64,000 nucleotides of DNA from Aegilops tauschii subsp. strangulata (GCF_002575655.3 NC_053040.3:356684267-356748266); one strand, 5' to 3'. Positions 47,803 to 59,773 are shown, counted from the first letter of the stretch. Translations and numbers: made by a program. The notes: generated from the sequence alone by a model not told the origin.

Positions 47803-50014
47803 ATGTTAAGTCAAGCTGACAAGAAAAACGAATAACAATTTAGTTCTTCAGAACAAATTGATGCGTGATGCAGACGAACTGAACTTTGATGTTAGACAAC
47901 CACATGATAGGAGGATGTAATATGTATGAAAAACAGGACGGAAGAGATAACCAGAACTATGATGTGTAAACTAAGAAGAAGACATTTCACCAAAAGAAGC
48001 AATGCAATGGAAGGTATACACCATATGAAAGATGCTACAAATATCGCTCTGCCAAGTTAACAGTGTCTCATCATAAATGGCGTTTAAACAAATGTGAAGC
48101 AGTAAAAGAAATAAATCATATGCAAGATGCAAACAACATCACACTACCATGTTAGAGGTCTCTCGTATTAGTGCCATTGCATATTCACAGCATTGCATAT
48201 TCACAGCTTATGATGTGTAAACTAAGGAGAAGGCATTTCAACAAATTAGAAGCAATGAAAGCTAGACACCATATGAAAGATGCAACGAATATCACTCTAC
48301 CAAGTTAAAACTATCTCGTCATAAGTGCCATTTCAACAAATTAGTAGTACAAGCTAGAAAAGAATGTGAGATGTAACCTATATCACACTCCGAAGTCAAA
48401 CGTGTCTTATGATAAGTGATTGTTGCAGGTTACACAACAGTAGTAATTTGATGTAAGAACATGGTGTGATAGACACATATTGTATGTTCTAGAAACAGGA
48501 ACACATGTCTTATTCAAGTATAATGTGTAAAGTAAGTAGATGGAATTCAACAAAATTAGAAGCAATACAAGCTAGACATCACACATAACATGCAACCACA
48601 TATAACAGTGCCAAGTTAGAGGGAGCACCGGTGATGCTGCGCTAGGGGAGACGTGCTCATCATAAACACAGCTTTGTTGAGTGTCTATGCATGTGTTGTC
48701 TTGGAAATCATCTTGGGGGTGTGGAGGAGTAGAAACTGTAGAGGCCCTCAGTTCGGAAGGAGCACCTTTATCAGCTGCCTTGCTAACTTCCTTTCGCTTT
48801 ATTGATTTTGAATTGTCAAGTCAAACCGACAAGAAAAAGCAATAAAATTCTCTCTTCAGAACTCATTCATGCATGATACTGACAATCACTACTTTGATGT
48901 AAGGCAAACACATGATACCAGGATGGAATAGGTACGAAAATAGGACGGCATGGCATGTTCACAACTGTTTGTGTAAACTAAGCAAAAACCATTCCAGCAA
49001 ATAAGAAGCAATGCTAGCTAGACACCACATGAAAGATGCAACCAATATGACTCTGCCAAGTTAAAAGCGTCCCATCATAAATGGAATTTCAACAAATTAG
49101 AAGCAGCGCATGCTATAAATCATATGAATGATGCAACTAATATCGCACTGCATATACTAAAGGTGTCTCGTCATGTTGATTGATGCGGGATACAAAAAAA
49201 CAATAGTTTTATGTAAGGACATGCTTAATAGACAGATGTACTATGTACTAAATACAGGAAGGCATGTCACATTAACAGGTATAATGTATAAGCTAAGCAG
49301 ACTAGCACATGCAGTTTAACCAGATTGGAAGAATTACAATCTAGACACCATATGCAACATGCAACCACATATCACGCTGCCAAGTTAGAGCAAGCACCTG
49401 CGATGCTAGTGTAGGGGAAATGCTGTAATCAACTACAGAGCTATGTTCACTATCTTCATCTAGCATTTCTGTTTCTTGAGAATCATGTCGGGAGGCTGAC
49501 GCTGCATTCTTTAAATGAGGAGTAGTCCCCTTGCCTGCCTGCCTCGTCATAAGTGATTGATGAGGGATACACAAGAACATTAGTTTGATGTAAGAACATG
49601 GTTAATACACAGATGTACTAGTATGTACCAAAAACAGAAAGGCATGTCATATTCAAAGGTATAATGTGTAAGCTAAGCAGATGCAATTTAACCAAATTGG
49701 AAGTAATACAAGCTAGACATCCGGTTGGAGTGGTGAGCATGATCATCTAGGACCTGAGAGCCTGGTGGGAGGCGGGCTGCTTCGCCACCATCGCAGCTTT
49801 TTAGTTGGCTTCCAGGTGATGCCTATCTTTGCTAGGCTTGTCACTGGCTCGGCCAGTGCCCTGACTAGCTATTTGTCTTCTGGTGCTCACGGGATGGTGG
49901 TTCATGTAAAAAAATATCTTTCCTTATCTTACCGACTTCGGCCTTTCGAATACAAGCTAGACACCATATGGAACATGCAACCACATATGACACCGCGAAG
50001 TTAAAGCAAGCACC
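47803..50014 (-). repeat. Tandem array of diverged exon-intron modules in the PTTA gene
   Basis: Intron sequences repeat the motif GCTAGACACCATATG...ATGCAACCA (near 48260, 48560, 49020, 49345, 49960). Longer blocks repeat too: 47803-47940 resembles 48817-48950, and 48410-48629, 49150-49398 and 49550-49735 resemble each other. Each of the last blocks ends at a similar splice donor (CCG|GTGCTCC, CAG|GTGCTTG; CAG|GTGCTTG again at 50014). Confidence 0.75.
49720..49948. mobile_element. Short retroposon-like insert with a 15-bp target duplication
   Basis: AATACAAGCTAGACA occurs on both sides (49705-49719 and 49949-49963). Removing one copy and the 229-bp insert restores an uninterrupted module of the array. 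A long variable TSD is typical of LINE/SINE insertion. I cannot name the family, and no clear A-tail is seen. Confidence 0.6.
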
Positions 50015-50186
50015 TGGGATGGTGGTTCATTGCGAGCGAGGTCATCAACTCCAGAGCTACGTTTACCGTCTCCATCTGCTGACACTGCACCCTTTATAGC
50101 GCTGTAACGTGTCTTGCCTAACCGCACACGAAGCTGGAGCGACTTCTCTCTTTTCTTTTTGGCTTCTCTCATGGCAGCAGAGTCTG

Positions 50187-50929
50187 AAATACCCTTGCAT
50201 CAAAACACAATCGTGAGAGTAAGGGTGAAGTGTGTGCAGAACTAGTCCACTGTAAAAGTAGCAGATAGCAGGTGGCTGAAAAATAAATGACAGGAGACAT
50301 ATGATAGCTCTACAACATTGCATGGCAAACAAAATTAGATTCTACTCCGTATGATTTTGTAATATATGAGCACAGGAAATGCAGGTACTCCTCCAGCACA
50401 CCACCACATGTGGTCATATCTAAGATAACAGTCGACTGAAAATAAATAGGTCAGTCAATTTTTTTAATGAACCGTCCGATCTATAAGGAACGGGCAGATG
50501 GCCTTCGTCTACCTACCGCCAGTCACTGTTGACGATCTTTCTCGAACCGCTAGCGACCACCGGCCCAGACCCCTGCCTCCGCCACCCCGCCCTCCCATCG
50601 ACCTCACACCACCGCCGTGCTTGGCAGCGCCCCCAGGCCATCCCTTTAATCCCGGCCGACCTCCAGATCAGGCGCTAGTAGCTCTAGGCCGCACACGCCC
50701 CTAAGATAAACACCAAGGTGCTGCTTCCCCGGTGTAATACGCGTACTAGCACCTGTTACGCCGGGGAATGCTTCCGTTAATTGGGAATCAACTGGCCAGA
50801 AATTGAAATTCAGGGGGGCGACGGACCTCTAGCTAAGGTGAAATAGTATATGAGGAGAAACCTTGTGCATCGCGAGTTACTAGGAACATCTAGTATCAAG
50901 AAGAAGCGGTCAACTAGTGTCTTCTGTGG
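50187..50929 (-). other. Probable first intron of the PTTA gene with a GC-rich island
   Basis: Between the ATG exon and the GC-rich leader. It includes a proline-codon-rich stretch (50498-50704, plus frame) of unknown origin, possibly a captured fragment or secondary insertion, and AT-rich flanks. Confidence 0.4.
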
Positions 50930-51480
50930 GATGAATACCGTGCAAGCAGAGCCGTAAGATTTGCACGAATAAGGGAAGAGGAGTACCTTTTTCGGTTGCC
51001 GGTGTGGTCACCTCCACATGTCACGCCGATCTTCTTCTTTTTACTGTGGAAACCGATGTTCTGGAGGGTGCAGGCTTGGACGAACCCATGGCCAAATTGT
51101 TGATTGTGTTGCCGTGGCCGTATGTCGGCGAAGGGGAAGTAGATCCGAGGCGGCGAAGGACGGCGTAGCAGGAATAGCTCCGGTGCGGTGGAGGGTGGCG
51201 AAGTTGGAGTGGCAGCGGCGAGGCGCAGGCCGGCGTGGTTGAACTGGCTCGGGTTCGGACGGCTCGGCCTCGGCTTCAACTACTAGCCGTGGAGGGCGTT
51301 GCGGTTGAGGTTGCGGTGGACGACGACGTCGGGGTATCGGCTCCGGCGTGATAGAGGAGAGCGGCGGTTGATGGGTGGGATGGGGTGGCGGACGGAGGAC
51401 GCCGGGGTTTCGCGGCAGGTGGAGAGGTAGTTTTGGCACCCACGAAGTACGAATGGGGAATCAGACGGGTGGGGGGAACC
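50930..51480 (-). promoter_or_regulatory. GC-rich leader / first exon and promoter region of the PTTA gene
   Basis: CpG-rich sequence with several overlapping open frames on the minus strand (P/R/S-rich, no domain) but no matching protein. The position at the 5' side of the PTTA exons suggests an untranslated first exon and promoter-proximal region. The TNP2 gene has a similar leader (61795-62250). Confidence 0.45.
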
Positions 51481-52580
51481 ATGTTTCGGTCTAGGACGCG
51501 CTTGTTTTTGGCTTTTTTGAACAGAAGATGGGACGCGCTTGTTTGAAATTTGGGGAAAGTACAAACTTTTCCCCCCTCTTAAATTTCGGACCTACTGCGG
51601 GTCGGGGGTAGGATGGTAATCCTAGGTGTCCCAAATAGTGGGCGGGAGCGATTTCGGCCGCGCGCATGTGTGCTTAGGCGGCCATTGTGTATGAATGTCT
51701 TTCGGATGCGCTTGTGTGGCGTCTAGATGAAGCTACAAACCTACCCCGGTTTAGACCTTTGGACGTCGGGCCGGTAGGTTTCACGGGTCGGAGTTATTAG
51801 AAAAGTAATTTCCTTGTACTACCAAACATTGGTCTCACGCGGTTTCGGTCGAGTAGAGGCTCTTTTGGCGCTTCGTTCGAAATTTTGAAACACAAGCATT
51901 CACGTTTAGAGTACTCTTGAACTATGAGGATTGACCTAAATAGACAACGTTATATTTGACCTTGTATGTTTGAAAACCTCATTAAATTATCCGCTTCTTT
52001 TTGAAATTTTGACACTTGAAAATCCTATAACTACGATTATTTTGGAATGGAGGAGCTAAATTTGAATCTATTTTGTACACGACTACATATGCTATTATGT
52101 ACAAAATTAGAGCAAAGATTGGTGCCCCCATAATTTAGGTATAGTTTACAAATGCCAAGATATCAAATTCAAATAATTGAATGGACTTCATGTTGAATTC
52201 GATTTTTTAAACCACCTTAAGTTGAATTCAAATGTATGCTAGTTCATAGGTAGCTATTTATAATGTCCATTGTGTAACTTTCGTATGTATAATGTGCTTT
52301 ACACACACAACATGAACTATACTCACATTTATATTCGATTGCTAAAGCGATGCATTGTCTGGAGTTCAAAATACTAACTATGTGGATCAATTGTGTCGAA
52401 TAATAACATAGACATGCTCAAATTCGATAGAATCTAGATGTCTGATGGATCAATGACCGCTCCTTACGCGAATTGCAAATATCATGATCCCATCCTAATA
52501 TTTGGATACAATTTATATCTTTAATCAATGTGTAGAGCAGTCTTTTACGTGTAGTTTCACTCTCCATCGGTGGTCTCTCA
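51481..52580. other. Non-coding, mostly AT-rich spacer
   Basis: No gene, RNA or clear repeat structure seen. The first 300 bp are still GC-rich; the rest is AT-rich with A/T runs. Confidence 0.6.
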
Positions 52581-54093
52581 CACATGCTCACACACTCTCT
52601 CCCGAGGTGTCTTTCTCGCACACATGCTCTAGATATAACCCTCCCTCCCTCTCGTAACCATTTACAACTGTTTTCACTAACCTTTATCACAAGCACTCTT
52701 CCTCTCGCAAACATAAAACGCACAATCCTCATCGACCCTTTCTATATACATGGACCTGCCTACGTGTCTCATGTACGCACAGTATCATTACGCCTGTCTC
52801 TCACGCATTGTCTCACACCTCTCTTCCTAATCGACGAGTATGATTCTAGCAGAGCATTCTGTAGGATGCCCCTTAAAGTTAGGTTGGATGAATAGTAATA
52901 TCAGAGATAAAGGGGTTACCTTAGTCCGAGAACCTAGGGTTACAAATCCTAGCCGGCTTTGTCAGTGGACATAGAGTCCTTCACAATTCTGCTATCTTTG
53001 TCTTGTACGACTAGTCATCCATGGGTCTTCCTAAATGCGTCACGGGCCGACCAATGTGGCGCAGGTCGGAACCGAACGAAGGGCCTCACCTCGACCCACC
53101 GGACCTCACGCGGTGACACACCCTCTGCCCCCACGTCTCATTATCTTCTCACACCCACACATACCAACACAAACACCACACACACAGAAAATTTCTCCTG
53201 GTGCCTCTATTCCCTCCCCCTTGCATATACACACTCAAGGGAGTGGAATCTCCTGTCGTGACGTTATATTCGTCTCTCTCTCTCTCTAGACCACTCTCAT
53301 TTCTCGTGCTATCTCTCCCACGCCCCCCCCGTCGGCCCCTCTATCCATGCCTCTCTCGAATATGTAATACACACACATACCTCTCTAGGCCCCGCCAAAT
53401 GCATCAACTACACATTCACACATGTTACATCATGTACCCCATTGATCTAAAAAGCCCTCTCTTCACGTTTATTTCGCATACAACATTCCTTTCGAATAAA
53501 GTGTGGCCAAAAATTTATTTTAGAGTTTCTACATATATACAACATTACAAAGTTATATGGAGGAGTACGAACGCTAATTTGCATTGCATGGTGCCCACAA
53601 TCATATTTATTCCGCACTGTGAATTTGTATATTTTTATACTATATACAAAGTTAGTCATAATAAAGAGAAACGAAGAGCATCTCTCTCTCTCCATCGCAT
53701 AACCCCCCTGTACGCCCCTTTCACGTATGCACACAAAACTATCTCCTGGTCCTCTAAAAGTAAGCCCCCAGAAAATTCACGCATGTTTCATCTTTCTCTC
53801 GCGATATATGCAATGACGATCATTGTATTTGAAGCAAAAGCACGATACATACATTGGACTTCAGAATCCACTCATTACGGTCACCATTTATGTTTAGTGG
53901 TTATTATACAGTCACGGGCTCACCGTACAGCTCTGTATTTGCTCATGACATGACTAGTTGACCAGTTAAACGCTCCACGTGGCACCTCTAGTGTTGCATC
54001 ACATTATCTCACTACCATCGTGCCCACCTGTCGACTTGTATCTACTCTACATCTACACTCTTATAAAATACATAAAATACACTCTTATAAAAA
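52581..54093. other. Pyrimidine-rich spacer with short CT/CA microsatellites
   Basis: One strand is rich in C and T with CTCTCT runs (e.g. 53271-53288) and CACACA pieces. Apparent frames have no family resemblance. A segment near 53370-53430 (CTAGGCCCCG...CTACACATTCACACATGTTACATC) resembles others near 54990, 55800 and 61480. Confidence 0.6.
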
Positions 54094-54316
54094 ACAGAGT
54101 TGGTGATGACGGTGTGCCTGCCATCCTGCAATATAGGCCGTCCGATTTATATCTGATGGATAGGAAAGAAACTATGGCAATTTTGCAAAAAGGTACCCAC
54201 ACACCTCTCCACATTTGCAAATAAGGCCTTCCCTCGTTCATCCTTTTCTCTCACAAGATAAACAAGTCATACAAATGCATCTTGATGTTACATGCAACGC
54301 ACGGGCATCTTGCTAG
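54094..54316 (+). mobile_element. Helitron 3' end (left copy)
   Basis: The segment ends GCAACGCACGGGCATCTTGCTAG with T next, i.e. a decayed hairpin followed by CTAG, the Helitron 3' signature of grasses. It is the inverted partner of 61102-61310. Its 5' end was not found. Confidence 0.65.
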
Positions 54317-54451
54317 TAAGAATGAAAACAAACGACAAAAAAATATTTGGACGGTGGTTCGAAGTCATGACCGCGGGCACAGCGGACAAGGTGGCCTTGT
54401 ATTGGTATGATGAGCCGTCTGTTTTAACACACATGAGCTGGTGTGGTGATT
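54317..54451. other. Short spacer
   Basis: Nothing recognised. Confidence 0.5.
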
Positions 54452-54720
54452 ATACACACACGCACGCATGCACACGAAGTGCATCCACGCAACACTCACA
54501 CAAACACATGCACCCACGCACGCACGCAACACTCACACGTACACACGCAGCCACGCACGCACGCAACACTCACACGCACGCACGCAACACTCACACGCAC
54601 ACACGGACGCATGCATGCACACACCAGTACACCACACGACCAACACACACTCTCACGCTCAAGTGCTCAACCTACACGTGCATGCGCACACATCAGGCCC
54701 TGACGGACACATACACAACC
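54452..54720 (+). repeat. CA/CACG-type compound microsatellite
   Basis: Long, irregular array of ACAC, CACGCA and CATGCACA units with internal duplications (GCACGCAACACTCACACG repeats). The T/H-rich frames it yields are artefacts. Confidence 0.9.
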
Positions 54721-55480
54721 AGGTGATTCCCGCACACGGGTTGGAGCCTTGTCGCGCCTGCGTAAATTTGTGTTTATCTGACCTTTTGCCTATGCGAACT
54801 AACAGGTGAGACCCACAAGGAACGTGGTCAATTTAACTAGTCAACATGGCGCCACGCAGACTATTTGGCTGGTCAATAGAGTGCAATCCGATGCTGAACT
54901 GTGAGCAAGTGACCGTATAATCATCGCAAAACGTATATAGTGACAGTAAACAGCTTATTCTGAAGTTCGGTGACCGTATTACGCTTTTCTCTCTGTAGGC
55001 CCTCCAAAACTACATCTCTACACGTTCTCGCATGTTACATCTAACAACTATGCAATACAACACTACTACTACACTCTAACACAATAAATCATATGTGTTT
55101 TTAGTTTTACTAGATATCATATTGTTACTTATAATTATTCAGTTTGCATACATTAAAATTTCCTTTGAAATGTATGGCCAGTATCATCTACCGCACTGGA
55201 AAAATCCCGCCCTTTCCTGTTTAATCGGGTTTGTATCGATGGATCGTGCGAAACAGCAAAACTATAGTACTATACAGTACTACAAGTGACAGTTCACTGG
55301 GCCGTCGTGTCGTCTACTCCTCCGTCGTAAGAGTGGAGCGCTCGCTTTCATAAATCTTCTAGTCCCTTTCGCCGACATGTGGGACATCAAGCTACCGGGT
55401 CCACGTGCCATACCAGAATACAGTGCAGAGGAGCCAGGGTGAAGCACCCCAGTCATGGCGCCGGCGTAGTAATGAGCAAT
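54721..55480. other. Non-coding spacer
   Basis: No gene seen. 54990-55090 and 55200-55260 carry pieces related to 61480-61560 and 61650-61710 (e.g. TCGATGGATCG(T/C)GCGAA). Confidence 0.5.
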
Positions 55481-56345
55481 GAGGCGTCAAATCACAAGCT
55501 GCACCTTTCCTGCAGTTAAGTTGGAGGGACGAAGCAACCATCATTTCACTCGTTGCTGAATCCGCTCCTCCCTCATCTTCTTCAACTTAACCACGTGTTG
55601 CTTCTGCCGTTGTTTTGCCTCATGTGGGACGCGGATCGGCTTGGTAAAGCACTGACACGTGGGACCGCATGTTAGCAAACCGCCAGGACAACGTCCTCCG
55701 AAAATAAGAAGGCTAATCCTAGACTTACAAAGGGCTACGTAGCTGCTACGTATACTTTCCATCTAATCTATATATGCCCCCCTGATTTTTAGGTGGGGTG
55801 GGCCTAATCCTCTCCTTTAATCCAATCAAATAGTCCCACATCACATCAGTTCGTAACTTTACGTAATCCATTACGTGGATGTAGCATTGCTCAAATAAGA
55901 AACCTCCCCCGCCATCCGCGCGGCAAAATCACCTCCTTTTTACTAATCTTGATTCTATAATTTTTTAGATCAATATAATTGAGATTTGTATAGATAGCAC
56001 ACAGGAGCAAAACCAAGTGGTACGGTTAAGGGCATCCACAATGTGTAGCCAAATGTGAAAATAGCTTTTGGCATCGTGGGAACCATTGTGGACGGTGTTG
56101 CCAAAGCCAAAAAGATGGAACCGAAGCTCCCTGATTGATTGATTGAAGGAATAGAAAATGCAACGTCTCCCCTCTTTCTCCCATGCTTGGACGCATGTAG
56201 TATAGTATAGAGCACATTGTCTACTCCCCTATCCCTTCTATCACAAATCACAAAGCAGTGAGGCGTCAAATCACAAAAGCACGGACGATGCAACCATCAT
56301 TTCACTCTTCGCTGACTCCGCTTCTCCATCGTATTCTTCGAGAAA
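55481..56345. repeat. Local duplication: GAGGCGTCAAATCACAA segment, two copies
   Basis: 55489-55580 and 56259-56345 share GAGGCGTCAAATCACAA and CAACCATCATTTCACTC followed by CTGA(A/C)TCCGCT. Between them lie a CGTAATCC(A/C)TTACG-type block (55855-55890, also at 61550-61590) and a small MITE. Confidence 0.7.
56030..56097. mobile_element. Very small MITE-like inverted repeat
   Basis: GGGCATCCACAATG at the left faces CATTGTGGACG at the right. This GGGCATCCACAATG type of end is common in grass MITEs. TSD not resolved. Confidence 0.45.
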
Positions 56346-56983
56346 CCATCCCACCGCACTAGTACTCCTAGTAGTACTAGTAAAAGACTTCCTGGATGCA
56401 AATAAGGCGGTTGTCTCGGCTTGCAGGCGGCACTTGCGAACGACTTGCGGTGGTCTCCCTCAATGGTGTTCTCCGTCGAACGCACTTCGCCAAACCACCA
56501 AAAAAAAGATATCGTCGACGTCACCGCAATGGGGAAGGAAGTCAAATATAGTTACTACCTCCATTTTTTTGTACACAAGGCCAGTATATCAAAATTACAA
56601 TTTGCAAAGGGCCACTAACACTAATAGAGGCAAAATTGATGGGGTTAGCAACCAAGGACATTAATATCCCCTACATGCATGCGGAAGTGAGAAGGTTGGT
56701 TTGCATGGCGCTGCATTAATCAAGCGATGAGGAGTGAGATGGTTAGCTCTTTAGTCTTTGGAGAAAAACATACGCATTAATTGACACGTGAAAGGAGGAT
56801 TTGTATCGATTAAATCCCGTGAAGGAAAACCCCGCCTTTCTTTTTTAACACTAGTACTCCTAGTACATACGTACTTATCCTGTTTGGGTCTAGGCCTTGC
56901 ATTGCCAAACTTCGCCACACATTTTTGCCAAGCTTGCCTAAAGTTTTCAAAATGAGAAGGAGGTACACTTGCGCACGGCTGTC
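56346..56983. other. Spacer with a possible gene fragment
   Basis: 56400-56545 has codon-like GC-rich composition but no recognised product. The rest is non-coding. Confidence 0.4.
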
Positions 56984-57063
56984 GCGGTTGCACCGCACCC
57001 TCACACGGTCGCTCCTGCACGCCGCGGTCGCACCGCACCCTCACACAGTCGCTCTTGCACGCC
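56984..57063 (+). repeat. 40-bp tandem duplication
   Basis: Two units at 56984 and 57024, each GCGGT(T/C)GCACCGCACCCTCA followed by CAC(G/A)GTCGCTC. Related sequence lies upstream of the TNP2 gene near 61765. Confidence 0.85.
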
Positions 57064-57453
57064 GCAAACCCAACCAAGAGAACGCACCCTCACTGACACG
57101 TGCTGTCGCATAATTTTCATTCGTAGAGTATGTTTATCCAACCGCATGTTGGGGAGTATCCGTACGACCCGCGCGGTGGTCTTTTGGGGAAGAAGAAGAG
57201 GTGAGGAAGAAGGAAAGAAGGGTTAGGAGACGTAGGATATTCATCCAACCGCCTGAAATGGTAGACTGACCCAGGTCAGGCGACTTGCATAACAAATATA
57301 TGACACAGCAAAAGATCCATAAAAACAAAAACATAAAGAAAAAAACTATCACTGCTCGCGGAAAGAGACGGCCTCATCGTCTTTGGCTGCCGGCGCGAAC
57401 CAGCCATCGCTGCCGACGTGTGTCTCCGCACCGTGGTTGTCCTCGGCCTCCAG
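57064..57453. other. Spacer downstream of the repeat-protein fragment
   Basis: A/G-rich 57180-57230, then AT-rich, then GC-rich sequence continuing in composition from the fragment that follows. No gene recognised. Confidence 0.5.
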
Positions 57454-58178
57454 CTACTCGTTGAAGCGGAGCGTGCGGGCGCTCTGCATGGACGAGAGCA
57501 CAGCCCGGTTCAAGTCGAGGACGTCCGGTTCCGCCTGCAGGAGGGCCTCGATGGCAGCAGCATCCGCGCGCTCCGCGTCGAGTCGAGCCTCCGCCGCCCA
57601 GTTCAAGTCCAGGACGTCCGGTTCCGCCTGCAGGAGGGCGTCGATGAGAGCGGCATCCGCGCGCTCTGCGTCGAGTCGAGCCTCTACCGCCCGGTTCAAG
57701 TCCAGGACGTCCGGTTCCGCCTGCAGGAGGGCCTAGATGGCAGCGGCATCCGTGCACTCCGCCTCAAGTTGAGCCTCCGCCGCCCGGTTCACATCCACGA
57801 CATCCGGTTCCGCCTGCAGGAGAGCCTCGATGGCAGCGGCATGCGCGCGCTCCGCGTCGAGTTGAGCCTTTGCCTCCCGGTCCTCCTTTAGTATCGTCAT
57901 GTTGAACCGCTGGTCCGCCTGCACCATGGAGGACTCGGACGCCGGCACGAAGTCGACATCCATCGTCTCATACCATCGGGGGCCTTCTGTGCCTCGATCT
58001 CCGCCATGAACATTGGATCGGCTTCCTCCTCCTCGTAGCTTGGCTCCAGAGAACTCGGGGATTGGCACGCCGCAAAGCGAGCTTGGGAACGGAGGTCTGT
58101 GGCGCCGACCGCTGCCGCGATTTCTGCGCGGCGCTCCGGCGTCAGCATCTTGTAGTAAGTGATCTTGCGGCGCACCAT
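57454..58178 (-). pseudogene. Unknown protein with four 31-residue repeats, broken
   Basis: From the ATG at 58178 the minus strand gives MVRRKITYYKMLTPERRAEI, then an acidic stretch (EPSYEEEEADPMFMAEIEAQ). A frameshift near 57980-57990 moves to a frame with YETMDVDFVPASESSMVQAD and then four repeats of the type EARLDAERADAAAIEALLQA + EPDVLDLN-R. One repeat carries TAG in place of GAG (57731-57733). The frame ends at TAG 57454-57456. The repeats are alanine- and acid-rich and probably helical. No known domain is recognised. High GC and a solitary position suggest a captured or duplicated gene fragment inside transposon DNA. Confidence 0.6.
57504..57875 (-). repeat. 93-bp tandem repeat, four copies, in-frame
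   Basis: Units start at 57504, 57597, 57690 and 57783, exactly 93 bases apart, beginning CCC(G/A)GTTCA. The length is a multiple of three and the frame is kept through all copies. Confidence 0.95.
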
Positions 58179-58516
58179 GGCTTTCCGGCGAACTAGGGGA
58201 CGCTTGATGCGGGCTAGGGGGTCGAAAGGTGGGGGAATGGGCTGGAGATTTGGTGTGGTTTTAGGGCAGTGGCTGGTGTAGGCCGAGCAGCGAAGGTTCT
58301 GGTGTGAATAGTGGTTCCGGTGACGACCGGTCAATCGGTTTTGACTGTACATCGCTCTTGTCGCGTTCGCGTTGCAGCCCGGCACGCTGGACCCTTCACG
58401 TCGCTCACCGAATGGAACGCGCTTCGTCTTGTGTTTTCGCTCGCTTGTGGGACCACAGTTGAGAGCAAACCGACGTCCCTCCTCCTCCCCCGCCCGCGTC
58501 ATTTATTATACCACCA
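58179..58516. other. 5' flank of the repeat-protein fragment
   Basis: Includes 58350-58460, which resembles 61755-61880 upstream of TNP2 (ACCGAATGGAACGCGCTTCG and GGGACCAC). Possibly a promoter-proximal module. Confidence 0.45.
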
Positions 58517-58558
58517 CTCCCTCCGTTTTATGCGGAGTAAATAAAAACAGAGGGAATA
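58517..58558. mobile_element. Stowaway-like mini inverted repeat
   Basis: CTCCCTCCGTTTT faces AAAACAGAGGGAATA with only a few bases between, like an internally deleted Stowaway MITE. Confidence 0.45.
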
Positions 58559-58699
58559 TACTACGGATGAGGATCCCCTGACGTGGTCGAACCCATTGAG
58601 TAACTGACATGCGGGGCCTAGCAAGCATGGGGTCCGCCAGTAAGTGACCGAAAGGGAGGGTAAGGCAGGGATACCTACGTCGGAGGATCCACTTCCACT

Positions 58700-59130
58700 A
58701 TACTACTCTGACCAAATGTTAGAGTAATAATATATGACATGCAACTTACACAAATGTTAGAGTAATAACATATGACATGCAACTTACACAAACCATACAG
58801 GGTCTAATGCTTTTTCGATGCTAACTTTGACCAAATGTTAGAGTAATAATATATGACATGAAACTTACACAAAGCATACGGTCAAATTCGTATGTGAAAG
58901 GAGTTTCCAATGATATAATTTTCACATTATACATCTCATGTACTATTAATCTTGTCAATAGTCAAATTGGAAACCATCTCGAGTACAAATCTAGGAGTAC
59001 GTACGAATCTAACAATATTGATTGGGCGTTGTTGAATGTTGATACCTTTTTGATCAAAGTAGAGATACTTTGACCACACATAAAACTTATATGTAAACTA
59101 GAAAGGATAGGGGGAGTATATTGTACATTC
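58700..59130. repeat. AT-rich MITE-like block with three short tandem units
   Basis: AAATGTTAGAGTAATAA followed by ATATGACATG(C/A)AACTTACAC occurs from 58714, 58752 and 58833. The block ends with a GGGGGAGTA-type sequence near 59110-59118 that resembles a Stowaway terminus. Limits uncertain. Confidence 0.5.
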
Positions 59131-59773
59131 AAAAACGAAACGAACATTGAATACCCTTTATATATGATTTGCGGATGCTATGATCACCGGTTCAAAATTT
59201 TGAATCCGCCTTAGGTATCACATGCCCCCACTCGTTCCCTCTCGATTTCATCTCGGGGTCCGGAGATCTATTGAAAGAGGACTAGGGTGGGTACATGCGA
59301 ATGGTACTCGGCGGAATGTTCAAATGAGGCATGCGGGAGGATGGACTCGACTGGAGGGCGACATGATCAATGGAGAAGAGGGTTGAAGAGGAATGAGAAA
59401 TAAGCAAACGCGACATGATTATACTTGAACGGCTCAAATAAACAATAAGTTGTCTCGCTTGGCCTACATAGTGAAAGGCCTAATGCGCAACGCGTAGCAC
59501 TGACGCTCGAATATGGCCGGCAAAATAGGGAAACCGACATGTGGGGCACACCCGTCAGGACGACGTAGCGCAGACTAGTCCAATGAAGGAGCTGGCCCAC
59601 GACCTCCTCGCCACCGACAACCATTCATGTGGGTCGTTGGGGCCAACAACAGGGTGCAGCTCCAGCACCGCCTCTGGACACGGCGACCATGGTGAGCGAC
59701 ACGCTCATATCGTCGCTAGACACGGTCGGTTTCAGTGTGCCGAGGGTGGCGTTAGTGCTGTGGCATGACCAAC
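59131..59773. other. Spacer without recognised feature
   Basis: No gene recognised. 59590-59768 is moderately GC-rich with an open plus frame lacking any family signature. Confidence 0.5.

Larger units (their letters stand above)
45500..50186 (-). pseudogene. PTTA/En-Spm-type CACTA gene (second transposon gene), multi-exon, with defects
   Basis: Minus-strand exons with good splice sites can be traced: about 50186-50014 (ATG at 50172, MREAKKKREKSLQL), about 49550-49398, about 48830-48629, 47804 to about 47440, about 47376-47086 (donor TCT|GTAAGT), 46990-46778 (acceptor TTTCAACAG, donor CAG|GTACAT), 46699 to about 46600, 46561-46424 and 45891-45500. The conserved core is in the middle: GGIMEIRFEAGLKRPRDATE, SDEDWRGLVKH and SKNKANRTK, matching the plant PTTA/En-Spm transposase family (PF03004). 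The last exon is helical. Such proteins bind CACTA ends. Defects are TAG at 46796-46798 where HWSGPKYQ is expected, and a frameshift in an A-run near 47650. Exon limits are by eye. Confidence 0.78.

Noticed and set aside
50498..50704. Proline-rich short gene
   Set aside because: No domain, no splice context of its own; kept only as a GC-rich island in a probable intron.
54292..54809. Long T/H-rich open frames
   Set aside because: They are translations of a CA/CACG microsatellite.
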